A stretch of DNA of 34,129 nucleotides from Synergistaceae bacterium (GTDB taxonomy: Bacteria; Synergistota; Synergistia; Synergistales; Aminobacteriaceae), in NCBI GenBank assembly GCA_031274425.1, contig JAISQE010000120.1, positions 1 through 34,129 on the forward strand. Reading direction: 5' to 3'. Below are positions 25,081-33,162 of the stretch, piece by piece. The position numbers were made by a program, and so were the translations under genes. Below the pieces are notes generated by a model. The model saw only the letters and a list, made by a program, of their open reading frames with translations, did not search any database and had not been told where the DNA came from. Numbering within the stretch: the stretch's first letter is position 1; the number at the start of each line of letters is the position of its first letter.

Positions 25081-26757
25081 TTAGCGCAAAGAAGCCGAAT
25101 TGCCTCGCACTTTATACACGCTGTCGAGGAGGGCGCCGTCTCGGTTTTCTATGATCGCGACGACCCGGCTCCGGTCGAACTCCGGGGCGTCGGGGACGCC
25201 GGTCAGTTTTTCCGTCTCGGCCTTGAGGGCGCGGATGTCCTTCACCGGCAGGCGGGCGGCTCGCGCGCTTTCCAGAAGGTCTTCCCGCCGGGGGTTGACG
25301 CAGATTCCTCGCTCGGTGACGAAGGCGTCCACCGTTTCGCCCGGCGTGCAGACGGTCGTCACGCTTTCCTTGACGGTGGGAACCCCGCCGCGGAACGAGG
25401 GAGCGACCACCACCGCCAGCTTCGCCCCCGCCGCGGTGTCCTGGTGCCCGCCGATGGCCCCTCTCAGAACCCCGTCGTGCCCCGTCTGGACGTTCACGTT
25501 GAAGTCGACGTCGATATCCAGCGCCGCCAGAACGACGATGTCCAGATTGTGGGCGACGCAGCCCTTGTTGAAGGGATTGGCGTAACAGGACGCGTCGATC
25601 TCCATGTGGCTGGGGTTCCTCGCCATCGAGTCCGTCACCGCGCTGTCGAAGCTCTGGACGTCGAACATGGCCTCGAAATAGCCCTGCTCCAGCATCTCGA
25701 TCATGTACCCGGACATTCCGCCCAGCCCGAAGCTCCCTTTGATTTTTTTCTCCGCCATGTAGTCCTTGACGTAAGCCGCGACGGCGAGGCTCGCCCCGCC
25801 GGCCCCCACCTGGAAGGAACAGCCGTTCGTCAAAAGGCCCGAGGCCGCGATCAGGTCGAAGGCGTTGCGGGCGATGCGGAGGTCCACGGGATTCCGGCTG
25901 ATGCGGGCGGCTCCGGTGGCGATTTTGGATGGGTCCCCTATGCTATCCACCAAAAGCACCTGGTCCACCAGGTACTGCGGCACCGATATTCGAGGCCGCA
26001 GGGGGTAGTCCGCAAGGCCGTCGGTCACGGCGATCACGTGACGCGCGTGGGCCGCGTCCACCTGAGCGTAGCCCAGGGAACCGCAGGCCGAGCGGCCGCC
26101 GCTACCCGTCATGTTCCCGTATTTATCGCAAAGGGGAGCGGCGAGGAACGCCACGTCGATAGGCATGTCCCCTTGCTGGACGGCGCGGGCCCTGCCTCCG
26201 TGGCTTCGCAGGACCACGGGCGCGTCCAGCTCTCCCGCGGAGATCGCCCTGCCCACCTCCCCCCGCGCTCCGGAGGAAAAAAGGCGGGATATCAGGCCGT
26301 TCCGCAGGTAATCCGCCACCATGTCGTGACTGTCGGGCAGGGAGCTGGGGGCCAGCGCCAGGTCCTTGAACCCCATCTCCGACAGGGTTTTCAGGACCAT
26401 CGGGATGACCGCGTCCCCGTTGCGCAGGTGGTGATGGAAGGAGATCGTCATTCCGTTTTCCAGGCCGGATCTCCGGACGGCGTTTTCGATGCTGTCCGTC
26501 ACTTTGTCATGCCGCGGTTTTTGCGGGCGAGGGGAGGGGAGGGATTTCGCTTTCGCCGGGGCGGGAAGCTCGCGCTCCAGGTAAGCGAAGGGGGAGACGT
26601 AGGGCTCGTAGCTCCCCAGTCCCGGAATCGAGACGGGCACCTCGCGTCCCAGGGCGTTTTTAATCATTGTAAGGGCAAGATTTTCTGATTTAAAGTTTCC
26701 TGATTTAAAATTTTCTGATTTAAAATTTTCCGATTTAAAATTTCTTTCAGCGTTCAT
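25081..26757 (-). CDS. citF: Citrate lyase alpha subunit (citrate CoA-transferase)
   Basis: This 558-residue alpha subunit transfers the acyl carrier thioester from acetyl to citrate. Family landmarks include GMTISFHHHLRNGD, IDVAFLAAPLCDKYGN, GGMSGYMIEM and GGHQDTAAGAKL. The ATG (26757) overlaps the citE stop by four bases. Residues 5-26 or so are NFKSE-type pentapeptide repeats from a 15-bp tandem array placed before the conserved core. It is the last gene of the citDEF operon. Confidence 0.95.
   Translation of the reverse strand: MNAERNFKSENFKSENFKSGNFKSENLALTMIKNALGREVPVSIPGLGSYEPYVSPFAYLERELPAPAKAKSLPSPRPQKPRHDKVTDSIENAVRRSGLENGMTISFHHHLRNGDAVIPMVLKTLSEMGFKDLALAPSSLPDSHDMVADYLRNGLISRLFSSGARGEVGRAISAGELDAPVVLRSHGGRARAVQQGDMPIDVAFLAAPLCDKYGNMTGSGGRSACGSLGYAQVDAAHARHVIAVTDGLADYPLRPRISVPQYLVDQVLLVDSIGDPSKIATGAARISRNPVDLRIARNAFDLIAASGLLTNGCSFQVGAGGASLAVAAYVKDYMAEKKIKGSFGLGGMSGYMIEMLEQGYFEAMFDVQSFDSAVTDSMARNPSHMEIDASCYANPFNKGCVAHNLDIVVLAALDIDVDFNVNVQTGHDGVLRGAIGGHQDTAAGAKLAVVVAPSFRGGVPTVKESVTTVCTPGETVDAFVTERGICVNPRREDLLESARAARLPVKDIRALKAETEKLTGVPDAPEFDRSRVVAIIENRDGALLDSVYKVRGNSASLR
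26681..26740 (-). repeat. 15-bp tandem repeat (4 units) at the citF N-terminus
   Basis: Four units of the type TTTTCTGATTTAAAA (plus strand) differ by one or two bases. They encode NFKSE-like repeats. They are strikingly AT-rich in a GC-rich operon. Confidence 0.95.
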
Positions 26758-27677
26758 AGATCCGCCTCCTGACCGATGCCGTAGAGACGCCCCAACTCCA
26801 TGAGGGAGAAGGCGCGCGCGACGATGGGGCCGTCGACCATGCGTCCGTCCACGGAGATGACCCCCTTGCCCTCCCGCTGGGCCCGCTCCGCCGCGTCGAC
26901 GATGCGAAACGCCCGGCGAAGTTCCCCCGCGTCGGGGCGATAGGCCTCGTGGATCGCGTCGATCTGGGTCGGATGAATGGCCGCCTTGCCCGTGAAACCC
27001 ATTTGAACCGCGAGCCGCGCCTCGTTTTTCAGGCCCTCCATGTCCTCGATGTCGGTCCATACCGTGTCGAACGCCATCAGCCCCGCGGCCTTCGCCGCCA
27101 TGACGACGCGTCCGCGGGCGTAAAAAAGCTCCACTCCGTCCCGCGTCTTCTGCACCCCCATGTCGGCGGTCAGGTCCTGCCCGCCGAGGGTCAGGGCCTC
27201 CAGCCGATCCGAGGCTCGGGCGATCTCGAAAGCGCGTTCGATGCCGTGGGCCGTCTCCAGCATGGCGTGGATTTTGATTCTCCCCAGGGCCATGCCGCGT
27301 TCCCTTTCGATGCGTCCGATGAGGTCGTCGGCGTGTCTCACGTCCTCGGGGGAATGGCATTTCGGAACGCGCACCGCCGCCGGGGCCGAGGGGATCACTT
27401 CCTCCAGGTCCCTCTCGAACCAGGGCGTGTCCGCGCCGTTGACGCGCACGGTGACGATGGAGTCCCCGAAATCGACCTCCCTGATGAAATGGGACACCAG
27501 GCGGCGCGCGGCGTCCTTCTCCCGCTCGGAGACGGCGTCCTCCAGGTCCAGCAGCACGCTGTCCGCGCCGAACGCCGGCACGTGCTGCATCATGCCCGGA
27601 TTGTTGCCGGGCATGTAGAGCATGGACCGGCAGGGGCGTCTCTTCTCCGCCGGCTTTCCGATTATCGCCTCGTTCAT
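26754..27677 (-). CDS. citE: Citrate lyase beta subunit (citryl-ACP lyase)
   Basis: This 307-residue enzyme of the HpcH/HpaI aldolase fold splits citryl-ACP into oxaloacetate and acetyl-ACP. It has the family start RSMLYMPGNNPGMM, LLDLEDAV with the metal-proximal acids, MLETAHGI, LGGQDLTADMG and AAIHPTQID. The ATG at 27677 overlaps the citD stop. The frame continues open upstream, but that part is the citD gene read in another frame. Confidence 0.95.
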   Translation of the reverse strand: MNEAIIGKPAEKRRPCRSMLYMPGNNPGMMQHVPAFGADSVLLDLEDAVSEREKDAARRLVSHFIREVDFGDSIVTVRVNGADTPWFERDLEEVIPSAPAAVRVPKCHSPEDVRHADDLIGRIERERGMALGRIKIHAMLETAHGIERAFEIARASDRLEALTLGGQDLTADMGVQKTRDGVELFYARGRVVMAAKAAGLMAFDTVWTDIEDMEGLKNEARLAVQMGFTGKAAIHPTQIDAIHEAYRPDAGELRRAFRIVDAAERAQREGKGVISVDGRMVDGPIVARAFSLMELGRLYGIGQEADL

Positions 27678-27979
27678 CGCTCGCTCCCTCCCTGGCCGTC
27701 CTCTCTTGACGCGCGCTCGAACGCCGTTTCGACACGGGCGCGCAGCGTCGCCTCCAGAGCGCCCCGGTCCTGTATCCGAACCTCGGCCGGCGCGTAACGT
27801 TCCGCGATCTCCCGGACGATGCGCTCGGTTCTTCTTTTGAATATCGCCTCGTTCTGTCCTCCGTACTCCAAAGCGTATCCGTCGGAGGGCGAGACCACGA
27901 CCATGCAGTCGGACGACTCCAAAGTCCCCGCCTGAGCTTTTCTGATTAATCTGATCGATACGAAGCCGCCGCTCGACAC
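27674..27979 (-). CDS. citD: Citrate lyase acyl carrier protein (gamma subunit)
   Basis: This is an acyl carrier protein of about 101 residues. AGTLESSDCMV contains the serine that carries the phosphoribosyl-dephospho-CoA arm, and DRGALEATLRARVETA closes the conserved region. The preferred start is GTG at 27979, with GGAGG 6 bases upstream; the frame is open to 27997. It is the first gene of citDEF, expressed from the symmetric promoter at 28050-28092. Confidence 0.93.
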   Translation of the reverse strand: MSSGGFVSIRLIRKAQAGTLESSDCMVVVSPSDGYALEYGGQNEAIFKRRTERIVREIAERYAPAEVRIQDRGALEATLRARVETAFERASREDGQGGSER

Positions 27980-28049
27980 AAAACCACCTCCCAACACAAT
28001 GCCGCAAGCATACTATAAGACGCGGAAAAAAAAGAACGCGAAAAGCGTA

Positions 28050-28092
28050 TTGACTCTACATATAGAATACTGTATTCTGTATGCAGAGTCAA
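28050..28092. promoter_or_regulatory. Palindromic operator with two overlapping divergent promoters
   Basis: Two 21-base arms (28050-28070 and 28072-28092) match at 19 positions around a single central base. Each strand carries TTGACT, 17 bases, then TATTCT. The plus promoter (28050-28055, 28073-28078) fires towards gntR and the minus promoter (28092-28087, 28069-28064) towards citDEF. The core ATACTGTAT resembles GntR-family operators, so the neighbouring regulator is the likely ligand. Confidence 0.85.
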
Positions 28093-28111
28093 GAATATTT
28101 CGATATCGCAA

Positions 28112-28188
28112 GGGGGTTTCAGAGGGGCCAGTAAAGACCGCGCAGGTAAAGACCGCGTAGCGGCCGAACGAGTTCCGCCCCCCTGAGC
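28112..28188 (+). repeat. GC-rich stem-loop repeat in the gntR leader
   Basis: The left end GGGGGTTTCAGAGGGGCCAG and right end CCGCCCCCCTGAGCC match the family. The middle is lengthened by a 15-bp tandem duplication (GTAAAGACCGCGCAG, then GTAAAGACCGCGTAG, 28131-28160). It lies in the untranslated leader of gntR. Confidence 0.75.
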
Positions 28189-28209
28189 CTCAAAAGGGAG
28201 ACCATACTA

Positions 28210-28878
28210 ATGGCGTGGATGATTGCGAGCGAGGATATCAAGCCGATCAGGGAACTCGTGTACGATTATCTGAAGGACGCCGTGGGGTCCGGGGAGATCC
28301 CCAGCGGCGAGCGGCTGAACGAGTCGGAACTGGCCGTCAAGCTCAACGTGAGTCGGACGCCGATCCGAGAGGCCATTCGCATGCTGGAGTCCGACGGGCT
28401 CGTGGAGTCGATTCCGCGCCGGGGGGTCGTCGTCAGGAAGATCGACATCTCGGAGATCATCGAAATCTACATGATCCGCCAGGCTCTGGAGGCCATGGTC
28501 TTCAAATCCGCCGCGCGTCACATCACGCCGGAGGAGCTCGAAAAAGCCAAAAAACACATCAGGGACTCCGAGTCCCTTCTCGCGGAGAAAAAATTCGAAG
28601 AATATTTTTACACCAACGAGCTGTTTACGGACACGATCATCGAGGCGGGACGACTGCCGAGGGTTCGGCATCTGATCGGTAGCTATCGGGACCAGCTTCG
28701 GCGCTACCGCAAAATCACCCTTTCGGACCCCGCGCGCCAGCAGGAAGTGGTGCGGCAGCATTCGGACATTCTGGACGCCATCGAGGCGCGGGACGTGGAG
28801 CGGGTAGGGCGGCTCGTCTTCGAGCATTTGGAGGGGGCCCTGGAGGTCTGCAAACGCTATCGCAGTAAGGCATCGTAG
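28210..28878 (+). CDS. GntR-family (FadR/FCD) regulator of the citrate locus
   Basis: This 222-residue regulator has an N-terminal winged helix (NESELAVKLNVSRTPIREAI at 37-56) and a C-terminal all-helical FCD effector domain. The histidines at RQHSDIL and FEHLEG are retained, but the usual Phe-His metal ligand motif earlier in FCD reads ELFTD, so metal binding may be incomplete. GGGAG lies before the ATG. Position beside a 43-bp palindrome between citDEF and tct/cit genes makes it the probable sensor of citrate or a related acid. The last codons run into a 13-bp tandem repeat. Confidence 0.9.
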   Translation: MAWMIASEDIKPIRELVYDYLKDAVGSGEIPSGERLNESELAVKLNVSRTPIREAIRMLESDGLVESIPRRGVVVRKIDISEIIEIYMIRQALEAMVFKSAARHITPEELEKAKKHIRDSESLLAEKKFEEYFYTNELFTDTIIEAGRLPRVRHLIGSYRDQLRRYRKITLSDPARQQEVVRQHSDILDAIEARDVERVGRLVFEHLEGALEVCKRYRSKAS

Positions 28879-28912
28879 TAAGGCATTGTAGTAAAGTATC
28901 GTAGTAAAGCTC
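28861..28912. repeat. 13-bp tandem repeat (4 units) at the gntR stop
   Basis: Units are CGCAGTAAGGCAT, CGTAGTAAGGCAT, TGTAGTAAAGTAT and CGTAGTAAAGCTC. The first codes for the last residues of GntR; the rest lie in the gap before tctC. Confidence 0.9.
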
Positions 28913-28947
28913 TGTTAAGAGAGCTATTTTATAAGGAGGGGAAAAAG

Positions 28948-29934
28948 ATGTGTAAAAAATTGTTGGTTGCGGCGTTGTTGGCGGCGGTATTCGCGGGGGT
29001 GTTGGAGGCTCCGGCGCTGGCGGCGTTCCCCAGCAGGAACTTCGAGTGCCTGGCCCCGGCCGGGCCCGGAGGCGGGTGGGACACCACCATGCGTATGGTG
29101 GCGAAGGTGCTGACGGAGCAGGGCATCATCAGCAGGGCCATGCCCGTCATCAATAAGCCGGGAGGGGGCGGCGGCGTGGCCCTGGCCTACATCAACGGCA
29201 AAAAAGACCCGCACACGATCGCGGTCTACTCGCCTCCCTTGCTGCTCATCAACCTGACGGGGCAGACCGAGCTGAGCTACAAGAACGTCACGCCTTTGGC
29301 GATGCTCATCAACGACTTCGGCGCTTTCGCCGTGCCGAAGGACTCCCCCTACAAGAACATCACCGACCTTTTCGACGCCATCAAAAAGGACCCGAAGAGC
29401 GTCAAGCTGGGCGGCACGTCTTCCCCCGGCAGCATGGACCACATCCAGTTTCTCCACGCGGTGAAGTCCGCCGGCATCGACGTGAAGGACATCCCCTACA
29501 TCGCTTTTCAGGGCGGTGAGGCGCTGGCGGCCCTTCTGGGCGGACACATCGACGTTTACACCACCGGCATGGCCGAGGTCGTAGGACCCCTGGAGGCCGG
29601 AGACATCCGCGTCCTGGCCATAACGTCTCCCGAGCGCATAAAGGACGGCCCCCTCGCCCAGGTTCCCACTCTGAAAGAGCAGGGCGTCGACGCGGTCTTC
29701 ATCAACTGGCGCGGTATTTTCGGAATCCCCAACATGCCCGAGGAGGCCCGCGCCTTTATGGAGGACGCTCTCAAGCGGATGAGCGAGACGCCGGAGTGGG
29801 CGGAGATCTGCGCCCGCAACGGATGGACCAACGTGTTCATGGGTTCGTCGGACTTCTCCGCCTTCCTGGAAAAGACGAACGATGAGTACAAGAGCTTGCT
29901 GGAGACCATCGGCCTTTATCAGCAGGCTCAATAA
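28948..29934 (+). CDS. tctC: Tripartite tricarboxylate transporter binding protein TctC
   Basis: This 328-residue periplasmic binding protein has a signal peptide at residues 1-25 or so (LLVAALLAAVFAGV, cleavage after ALA). The mature protein shows the TctC/Bug signature APAGPGGGWDTTMRMV, then GGTSSPGSMDHIQF and IRVLAITSPERI. AAGGAGGGG precedes the ATG. Context with citrate lyase points to citrate or a related tricarboxylate as ligand. Confidence 0.93.
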   Translation: MCKKLLVAALLAAVFAGVLEAPALAAFPSRNFECLAPAGPGGGWDTTMRMVAKVLTEQGIISRAMPVINKPGGGGGVALAYINGKKDPHTIAVYSPPLLLINLTGQTELSYKNVTPLAMLINDFGAFAVPKDSPYKNITDLFDAIKKDPKSVKLGGTSSPGSMDHIQFLHAVKSAGIDVKDIPYIAFQGGEALAALLGGHIDVYTTGMAEVVGPLEAGDIRVLAITSPERIKDGPLAQVPTLKEQGVDAVFINWRGIFGIPNMPEEARAFMEDALKRMSETPEWAEICARNGWTNVFMGSSDFSAFLEKTNDEYKSLLETIGLYQQAQ

Positions 29935-29948
29935 ACAGGCGCAATAAA
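29923..29948. repeat. 13-bp tandem repeat (2 units) across the tctC stop
   Basis: CAGGCTCAATAAA and CAGGCGCAATAAA follow each other. The first contains the tctC stop codon (TAA, 29932-29934) and the second recreates the same stop context. Confidence 0.9.
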
Positions 29949-29968
29949 TTGATCGTTTCGGAAAGACC

Positions 29969-30487
29969 ATGAGAAGAGATACCGTAGTCGGTTTATTCAG
30001 CGTCGTTTTGGGGGGCCTTTACTGTGCGGAAACCCTTCAGATCAGGAGGGCGACTGTAGGAAACCCTTGGGCGCCGCGGGTATTCCCTTTGGCGATCAGC
30101 TTGTTTCTGATCGCGCTGGGCGTCGCCGTTCTGATCGTCGACAGGAAAAAAGCGGCGCTGGAAGGCGAGAAAAAGGGCCTCGAAGCAAAGAAAGCAAAAG
30201 ATCCGGGGTACGTCAAACTCATCGTCGGCACCGTCGTTCTCTGCGGGGCGTACGGTTTCGCTTTCGAGCCCCTGGGGTACCTCCTATCCACGCTTTGTTT
30301 CATGTTTCTTCTTCTGATGCTGGTCAACGAGCCCAAACGCTGGATCTCCAACATCATCATCACCCTTGTTTTCACGTTCGCCCTCTGGGGAACTTTCGTC
30401 TATGTGTTCGACATCTCGCTGCCTTCTTTCAATCTGGAGTCCTTGAATCTGGAAGAGGTCGCGGGCTGGATCGGGGGGAGCGTTTGA
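29969..30487 (+). CDS. tctB: Tripartite tricarboxylate transporter small membrane subunit TctB
   Basis: This 172-residue protein has four hydrophobic segments (near residues 7-22, 29-48, 78-95 with 98-112, and 128-147) separated by a charged Lys/Glu-rich loop. This matches the poorly conserved TctB family in size and layout. GGAAAG precedes the ATG. It lies between tctC and tctA, with one base before tctA. Confidence 0.88.
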   Translation: MRRDTVVGLFSVVLGGLYCAETLQIRRATVGNPWAPRVFPLAISLFLIALGVAVLIVDRKKAALEGEKKGLEAKKAKDPGYVKLIVGTVVLCGAYGFAFEPLGYLLSTLCFMFLLLMLVNEPKRWISNIIITLVFTFALWGTFVYVFDISLPSFNLESLNLEEVAGWIGGSV

Positions 30488-30488
30488 C

Positions 30489-31994
30489 ATGGAATCCAGT
30501 GTTCTGAGCAATCTTCTGTTCGGTTTTTCCGTCGCCGTCAAATGGCAGAACTTCGGAATGATGATCGTGGGATCCGCGCTGGGGACCGTCCTGGGGATGC
30601 TTCCCGGCCTGGGCCCCTCCACGGGCATCGCGCTTCTGCTGCCCCTCACCTTCGTCATGCCCCCGGAGATGGCGCTCATCACCATGTGCGCCGTGTACTA
30701 CGGGGCCATGTTCGGGGGCTCCCGCAGCTCGATACTGCTCAACATCCCCGGCGACGGGGCCGCCGTGGCCTCCTGTTTCGACGGGTATCCCATGGCCCAG
30801 CAGGGGCGGGCGGAAGCGGCTCTGGCCATCTCCGCCATCGCGTCCTTCATCGGCGGGCTGATCTCCTGCGTGGCCTTCGTCGCCATCGCCGTCCCCGTCG
30901 CCCGTTTCGCGCTCCGCTTCGGGCCGCCGGAGTACTTCGTGCTGATGGTCTTCGCCCTTGCCGCCACGGCCGCCATCTCGAAAGAAGAGCTTTTGAAGGG
31001 CCTCATTTCCATGTTCATCGGCCTGATGCTCACCACCGTCGGCATCGACCTCCAGAGCGGCGTTCAGCGCTTCACCTTCGGCACCGTGGAGCTGCAGAGC
31101 GGCATCGACTTCGTGGTGGTCATCATCGGCGTCTACGGCCTGGGGGAGATTTTGAAGGAATACCAAACCCTCCGCATGAAGGGGGAGACCAGCGTCCAGA
31201 CCAAGTTCGGGCGCGTCTGGATCTCCTGGGAGGACTGGAGGCGCTGCTGGCTGCCCATACTGCGCCAGACGCCCATCGGGTTTTTCATCGGAGTGCTTCC
31301 CGGCGCGGGCGGCACCATCGCCGCCATGATGTCCTACAACAACGAAAAGCAGCTTTCCAAGCACCCCGACGAGTTCGGCAAGGGGGCCATCGAGGGCCTT
31401 GCCGCCCCGGAGGCCGCGAACAACGCCTGTTCCATCGGCGCTATGATCCCCATGTTCACGCTGGGGGTCCCCGGATCGGGGACTACGGCCGTGATGCTGG
31501 GCGCTCTGATGATCTACGGGCTTCAACCCGGACCGCTCCTGTTCCAGAACAACCCGGAGATCGCGTGGGGCGTCATCGCCTCCCTGTTTTTGTCCAACGT
31601 GATCTGCGCGATCATCAACATCCCCCTGGCCGGGCTTTTGGTGCGGGTCCTCGCCGTGCCCCCCAGGGTGCTCTACCCGCTCGTCATCGGAATGGCGTTT
31701 CTCGGGGTGTACACGATCAACTACAGCGCGGCCGAGTTTGTTCTGCTCACGCTTCTGGGTCTGTTGGGGTACTTCATGAAATGTTACAAGATCCCCACGG
31801 CCCCGCTGATCCTGGCCGTGGTGGTCGGGTCGTCCATGGAGCAGACGTTCCGCCAGGCGCTGATCATGAGCGACGGAAGCGTCGTCGTGTTCTTCCGCTC
31901 CATCATCTGCAACGTGCTGTGGCTGCTGGCCGCTCTCTCCATCGCGTGGCCCTTCATCTCCGACTGGAGGCAGAAGAGGAAAGCCGCCGCGTGA
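30489..31994 (+). CDS. tctA: Tripartite tricarboxylate transporter large membrane subunit TctA
   Basis: This 501-residue permease has about twelve membrane segments. It carries both TctA hallmarks: [17 protein letters not shown] (residues 37-53) and, near 262, [36 protein letters not shown] is also typical. It uses an ion gradient with TctB and TctC to import the acid. It is followed 3 bases later by citC. Confidence 0.95.
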   Translation: MESSVLSNLLFGFSVAVKWQNFGMMIVGSALGTVLGMLPGLGPSTGIALLLPLTFVMPPEMALITMCAVYYGAMFGGSRSSILLNIPGDGAAVASCFDGYPMAQQGRAEAALAISAIASFIGGLISCVAFVAIAVPVARFALRFGPPEYFVLMVFALAATAAISKEELLKGLISMFIGLMLTTVGIDLQSGVQRFTFGTVELQSGIDFVVVIIGVYGLGEILKEYQTLRMKGETSVQTKFGRVWISWEDWRRCWLPILRQTPIGFFIGVLPGAGGTIAAMMSYNNEKQLSKHPDEFGKGAIEGLAAPEAANNACSIGAMIPMFTLGVPGSGTTAVMLGALMIYGLQPGPLLFQNNPEIAWGVIASLFLSNVICAIINIPLAGLLVRVLAVPPRVLYPLVIGMAFLGVYTINYSAAEFVLLTLLGLLGYFMKCYKIPTAPLILAVVVGSSMEQTFRQALIMSDGSVVVFFRSIICNVLWLLAALSIAWPFISDWRQKRKAAA

Positions 31995-31997
31995 CCT

Positions 31998-33137
31998 ATG
32001 CGCACCGAACGGATACTCCGCTCCTCCTCGGACTTCAAACAGAGAACGGAACTTCTCGCCTCCCGGGGGCTCGCCTCGCCGGAGCTAACTTCGCCGAGGT
32101 TTGCCCCTTTGGGGGGCGTTTCCGAAAACGACGTGGCTTTGGGGCTCTTCGAGGGGGAGGAATTGGTGGCCACGGGCTCCTTGGTGGGGCGCGTCATTCA
32201 GGGCGTCGCCGTCAGGGAGGACCGGGAAGGCCAGGGTTTGACCTCGGAGCTTTTGAGCCTTTTGCTCCGACACGCCGCCGACGCCGGGATATGGCATCTC
32301 TTTCTCTTCACCAAGCCGGTAGAGGCCCCGCGTTTCGCCGCCCTGGGCTTTAGCCTGGTGGCCGCGACAAACTCCGCGGCCCTACTAGAATGGGGTCCCA
32401 GGGCCGCAGGCCCTGGACCCATAACAAAACCCAGCGCTCCCACCATCCCGCCCCCCTCCCATCCCGACCAACGGGAGGGGCCGCGCCTCCCCCCCTCTGT
32501 CCTTATAACGGGTCCAGGGCCCACGGCCCTGGGGTCCACGGCCCTGGTTGTGAATTGCAATCCGTTTACGTTGGGGCATCGTTATCTTGTCGAGAGGGCC
32601 GCCGCCGCGAGCGAGCGGCTTTATGTCCTGGTGGTTCGCGAGGACCGGTCGGAGTTCCCCTTCGAGGTCCGGTTCCGGCTCGTGGAGGAGGGCGTGTCCG
32701 ACCTGGAGAACGTGACCGTCCTGAGCGGAGGGGACTATTGCGTCTCCGCCGCGACCTTCCCCTCGTACTTTACGGGGGAGGAGGAGTTCGCCTCCGTCCA
32801 CGCGGAGCTGGACCTCACGATCTTCGCGACCCGCATCGCCCCCGCCCTCTCCATCAAGAAGCGTTTCGTGGGCACGGAGCCCTTTTCCCCCGTCACCAAC
32901 GTCTACAACGAGACCATGAAACGACTGCTGCCGCGCTACGGCATCGCGGTGGAGGAGACGCCGCGCCTGGAGATCGGGGGAGAGCCCGTCAGCGCCTCCC
33001 GAGTCCGCGCCCTTCTGGGCCAGGGACGAATGGAGGACGCGGCGACCCTGATCCCCCCCTCCACGCGGCGCTGGCTCCTCTCGCCCGAGTCCGCGCCGGT
33101 GCTGGAGCGCTTGCGGCGCTTGAGTTGCTTGAGTTAA
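31998..33137 (+). CDS. citC: Citrate lyase ligase (acetate:ACP ligase)
   Basis: This 379-residue enzyme uses ATP to acetylate the CitD prosthetic group and switch citrate lyase on. The N-terminal GNAT-like domain spans about 1-131 (QGVAVREDREGQGL). The C-terminal nucleotidyltransferase domain begins VNCNPFTLGHRYLVERAA (from about 185) and ends with VSASRVR. Two additions stand out: pentapeptide-type repeats at residues 20-34 and a Pro/Gly-rich linker of about 50 residues (133-183) encoded by a palindrome-bounded segment. No clear ribosome binding site precedes the ATG, so coupling to tctA is likely. Confidence 0.93.
   Translation: MRTERILRSSSDFKQRTELLASRGLASPELTSPRFAPLGGVSENDVALGLFEGEELVATGSLVGRVIQGVAVREDREGQGLTSELLSLLLRHAADAGIWHLFLFTKPVEAPRFAALGFSLVAATNSAALLEWGPRAAGPGPITKPSAPTIPPPSHPDQREGPRLPPSVLITGPGPTALGSTALVVNCNPFTLGHRYLVERAAAASERLYVLVVREDRSEFPFEVRFRLVEEGVSDLENVTVLSGGDYCVSAATFPSYFTGEEEFASVHAELDLTIFATRIAPALSIKKRFVGTEPFSPVTNVYNETMKRLLPRYGIAVEETPRLEIGGEPVSASRVRALLGQGRMEDAATLIPPSTRRWLLSPESAPVLERLRRLSCLS
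32055..32099 (+). repeat. 15-bp tandem repeat (3 units) at the citC N-terminus
   Basis: Units CTCGCCTCCCGGGGG, CTCGCCTCGCCGGAG and CTAACTTCGCCGAGG, the last most diverged. They encode LASRG, LASPE and LTSPR. Confidence 0.75.
32409..32522 (+). repeat. In-frame segment with 12-bp inverted ends inside citC
   Basis: GGCCCTGGACCC (32409-32420) and GGGTCCAGGGCC (32510-32521) are perfect inverted repeats. Inside, CCCCTCCC and GGGAGGGG form a second stem. Partial copies of the end sequence flank it on both sides (32392-32408 and 32523-32547). The stretch is open in the citC frame and encodes a Pro/Gly-rich linker. Confidence 0.7.
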
Positions 33138-33162
33138 TTAGATTGCTTGAATCGCTTGAATT
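33118..33162 (+). repeat. 9-bp repeat (5 units) across the citC stop
   Basis: GCTTGAGTT, GCTTGAGTT, AATTAGATT, GCTTGAATC and GCTTGAATT follow each other. The citC stop (TAA, 33135-33137) and the candidate citX TTG starts are all made from this repeat. Confidence 0.85.

Noticed and set aside
25075-26688. A long plus-strand open frame opposite citF
   Set aside because: It is a shadow in a high-GC antisense frame; the citF frame is clearly the coding one.
26758-27735. N-terminal extension of citF making an 884-residue protein
   Set aside because: The upstream part is citE read in another frame; the overlapping ATGA at 26754-26757 gives the citF start.
30542-32353. A 603-codon open frame on the plus strand over tctA
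   Set aside because: It is a GC-rich shadow of tctA; it has no recognisable domain, and the tctA frame carries all family motifs.
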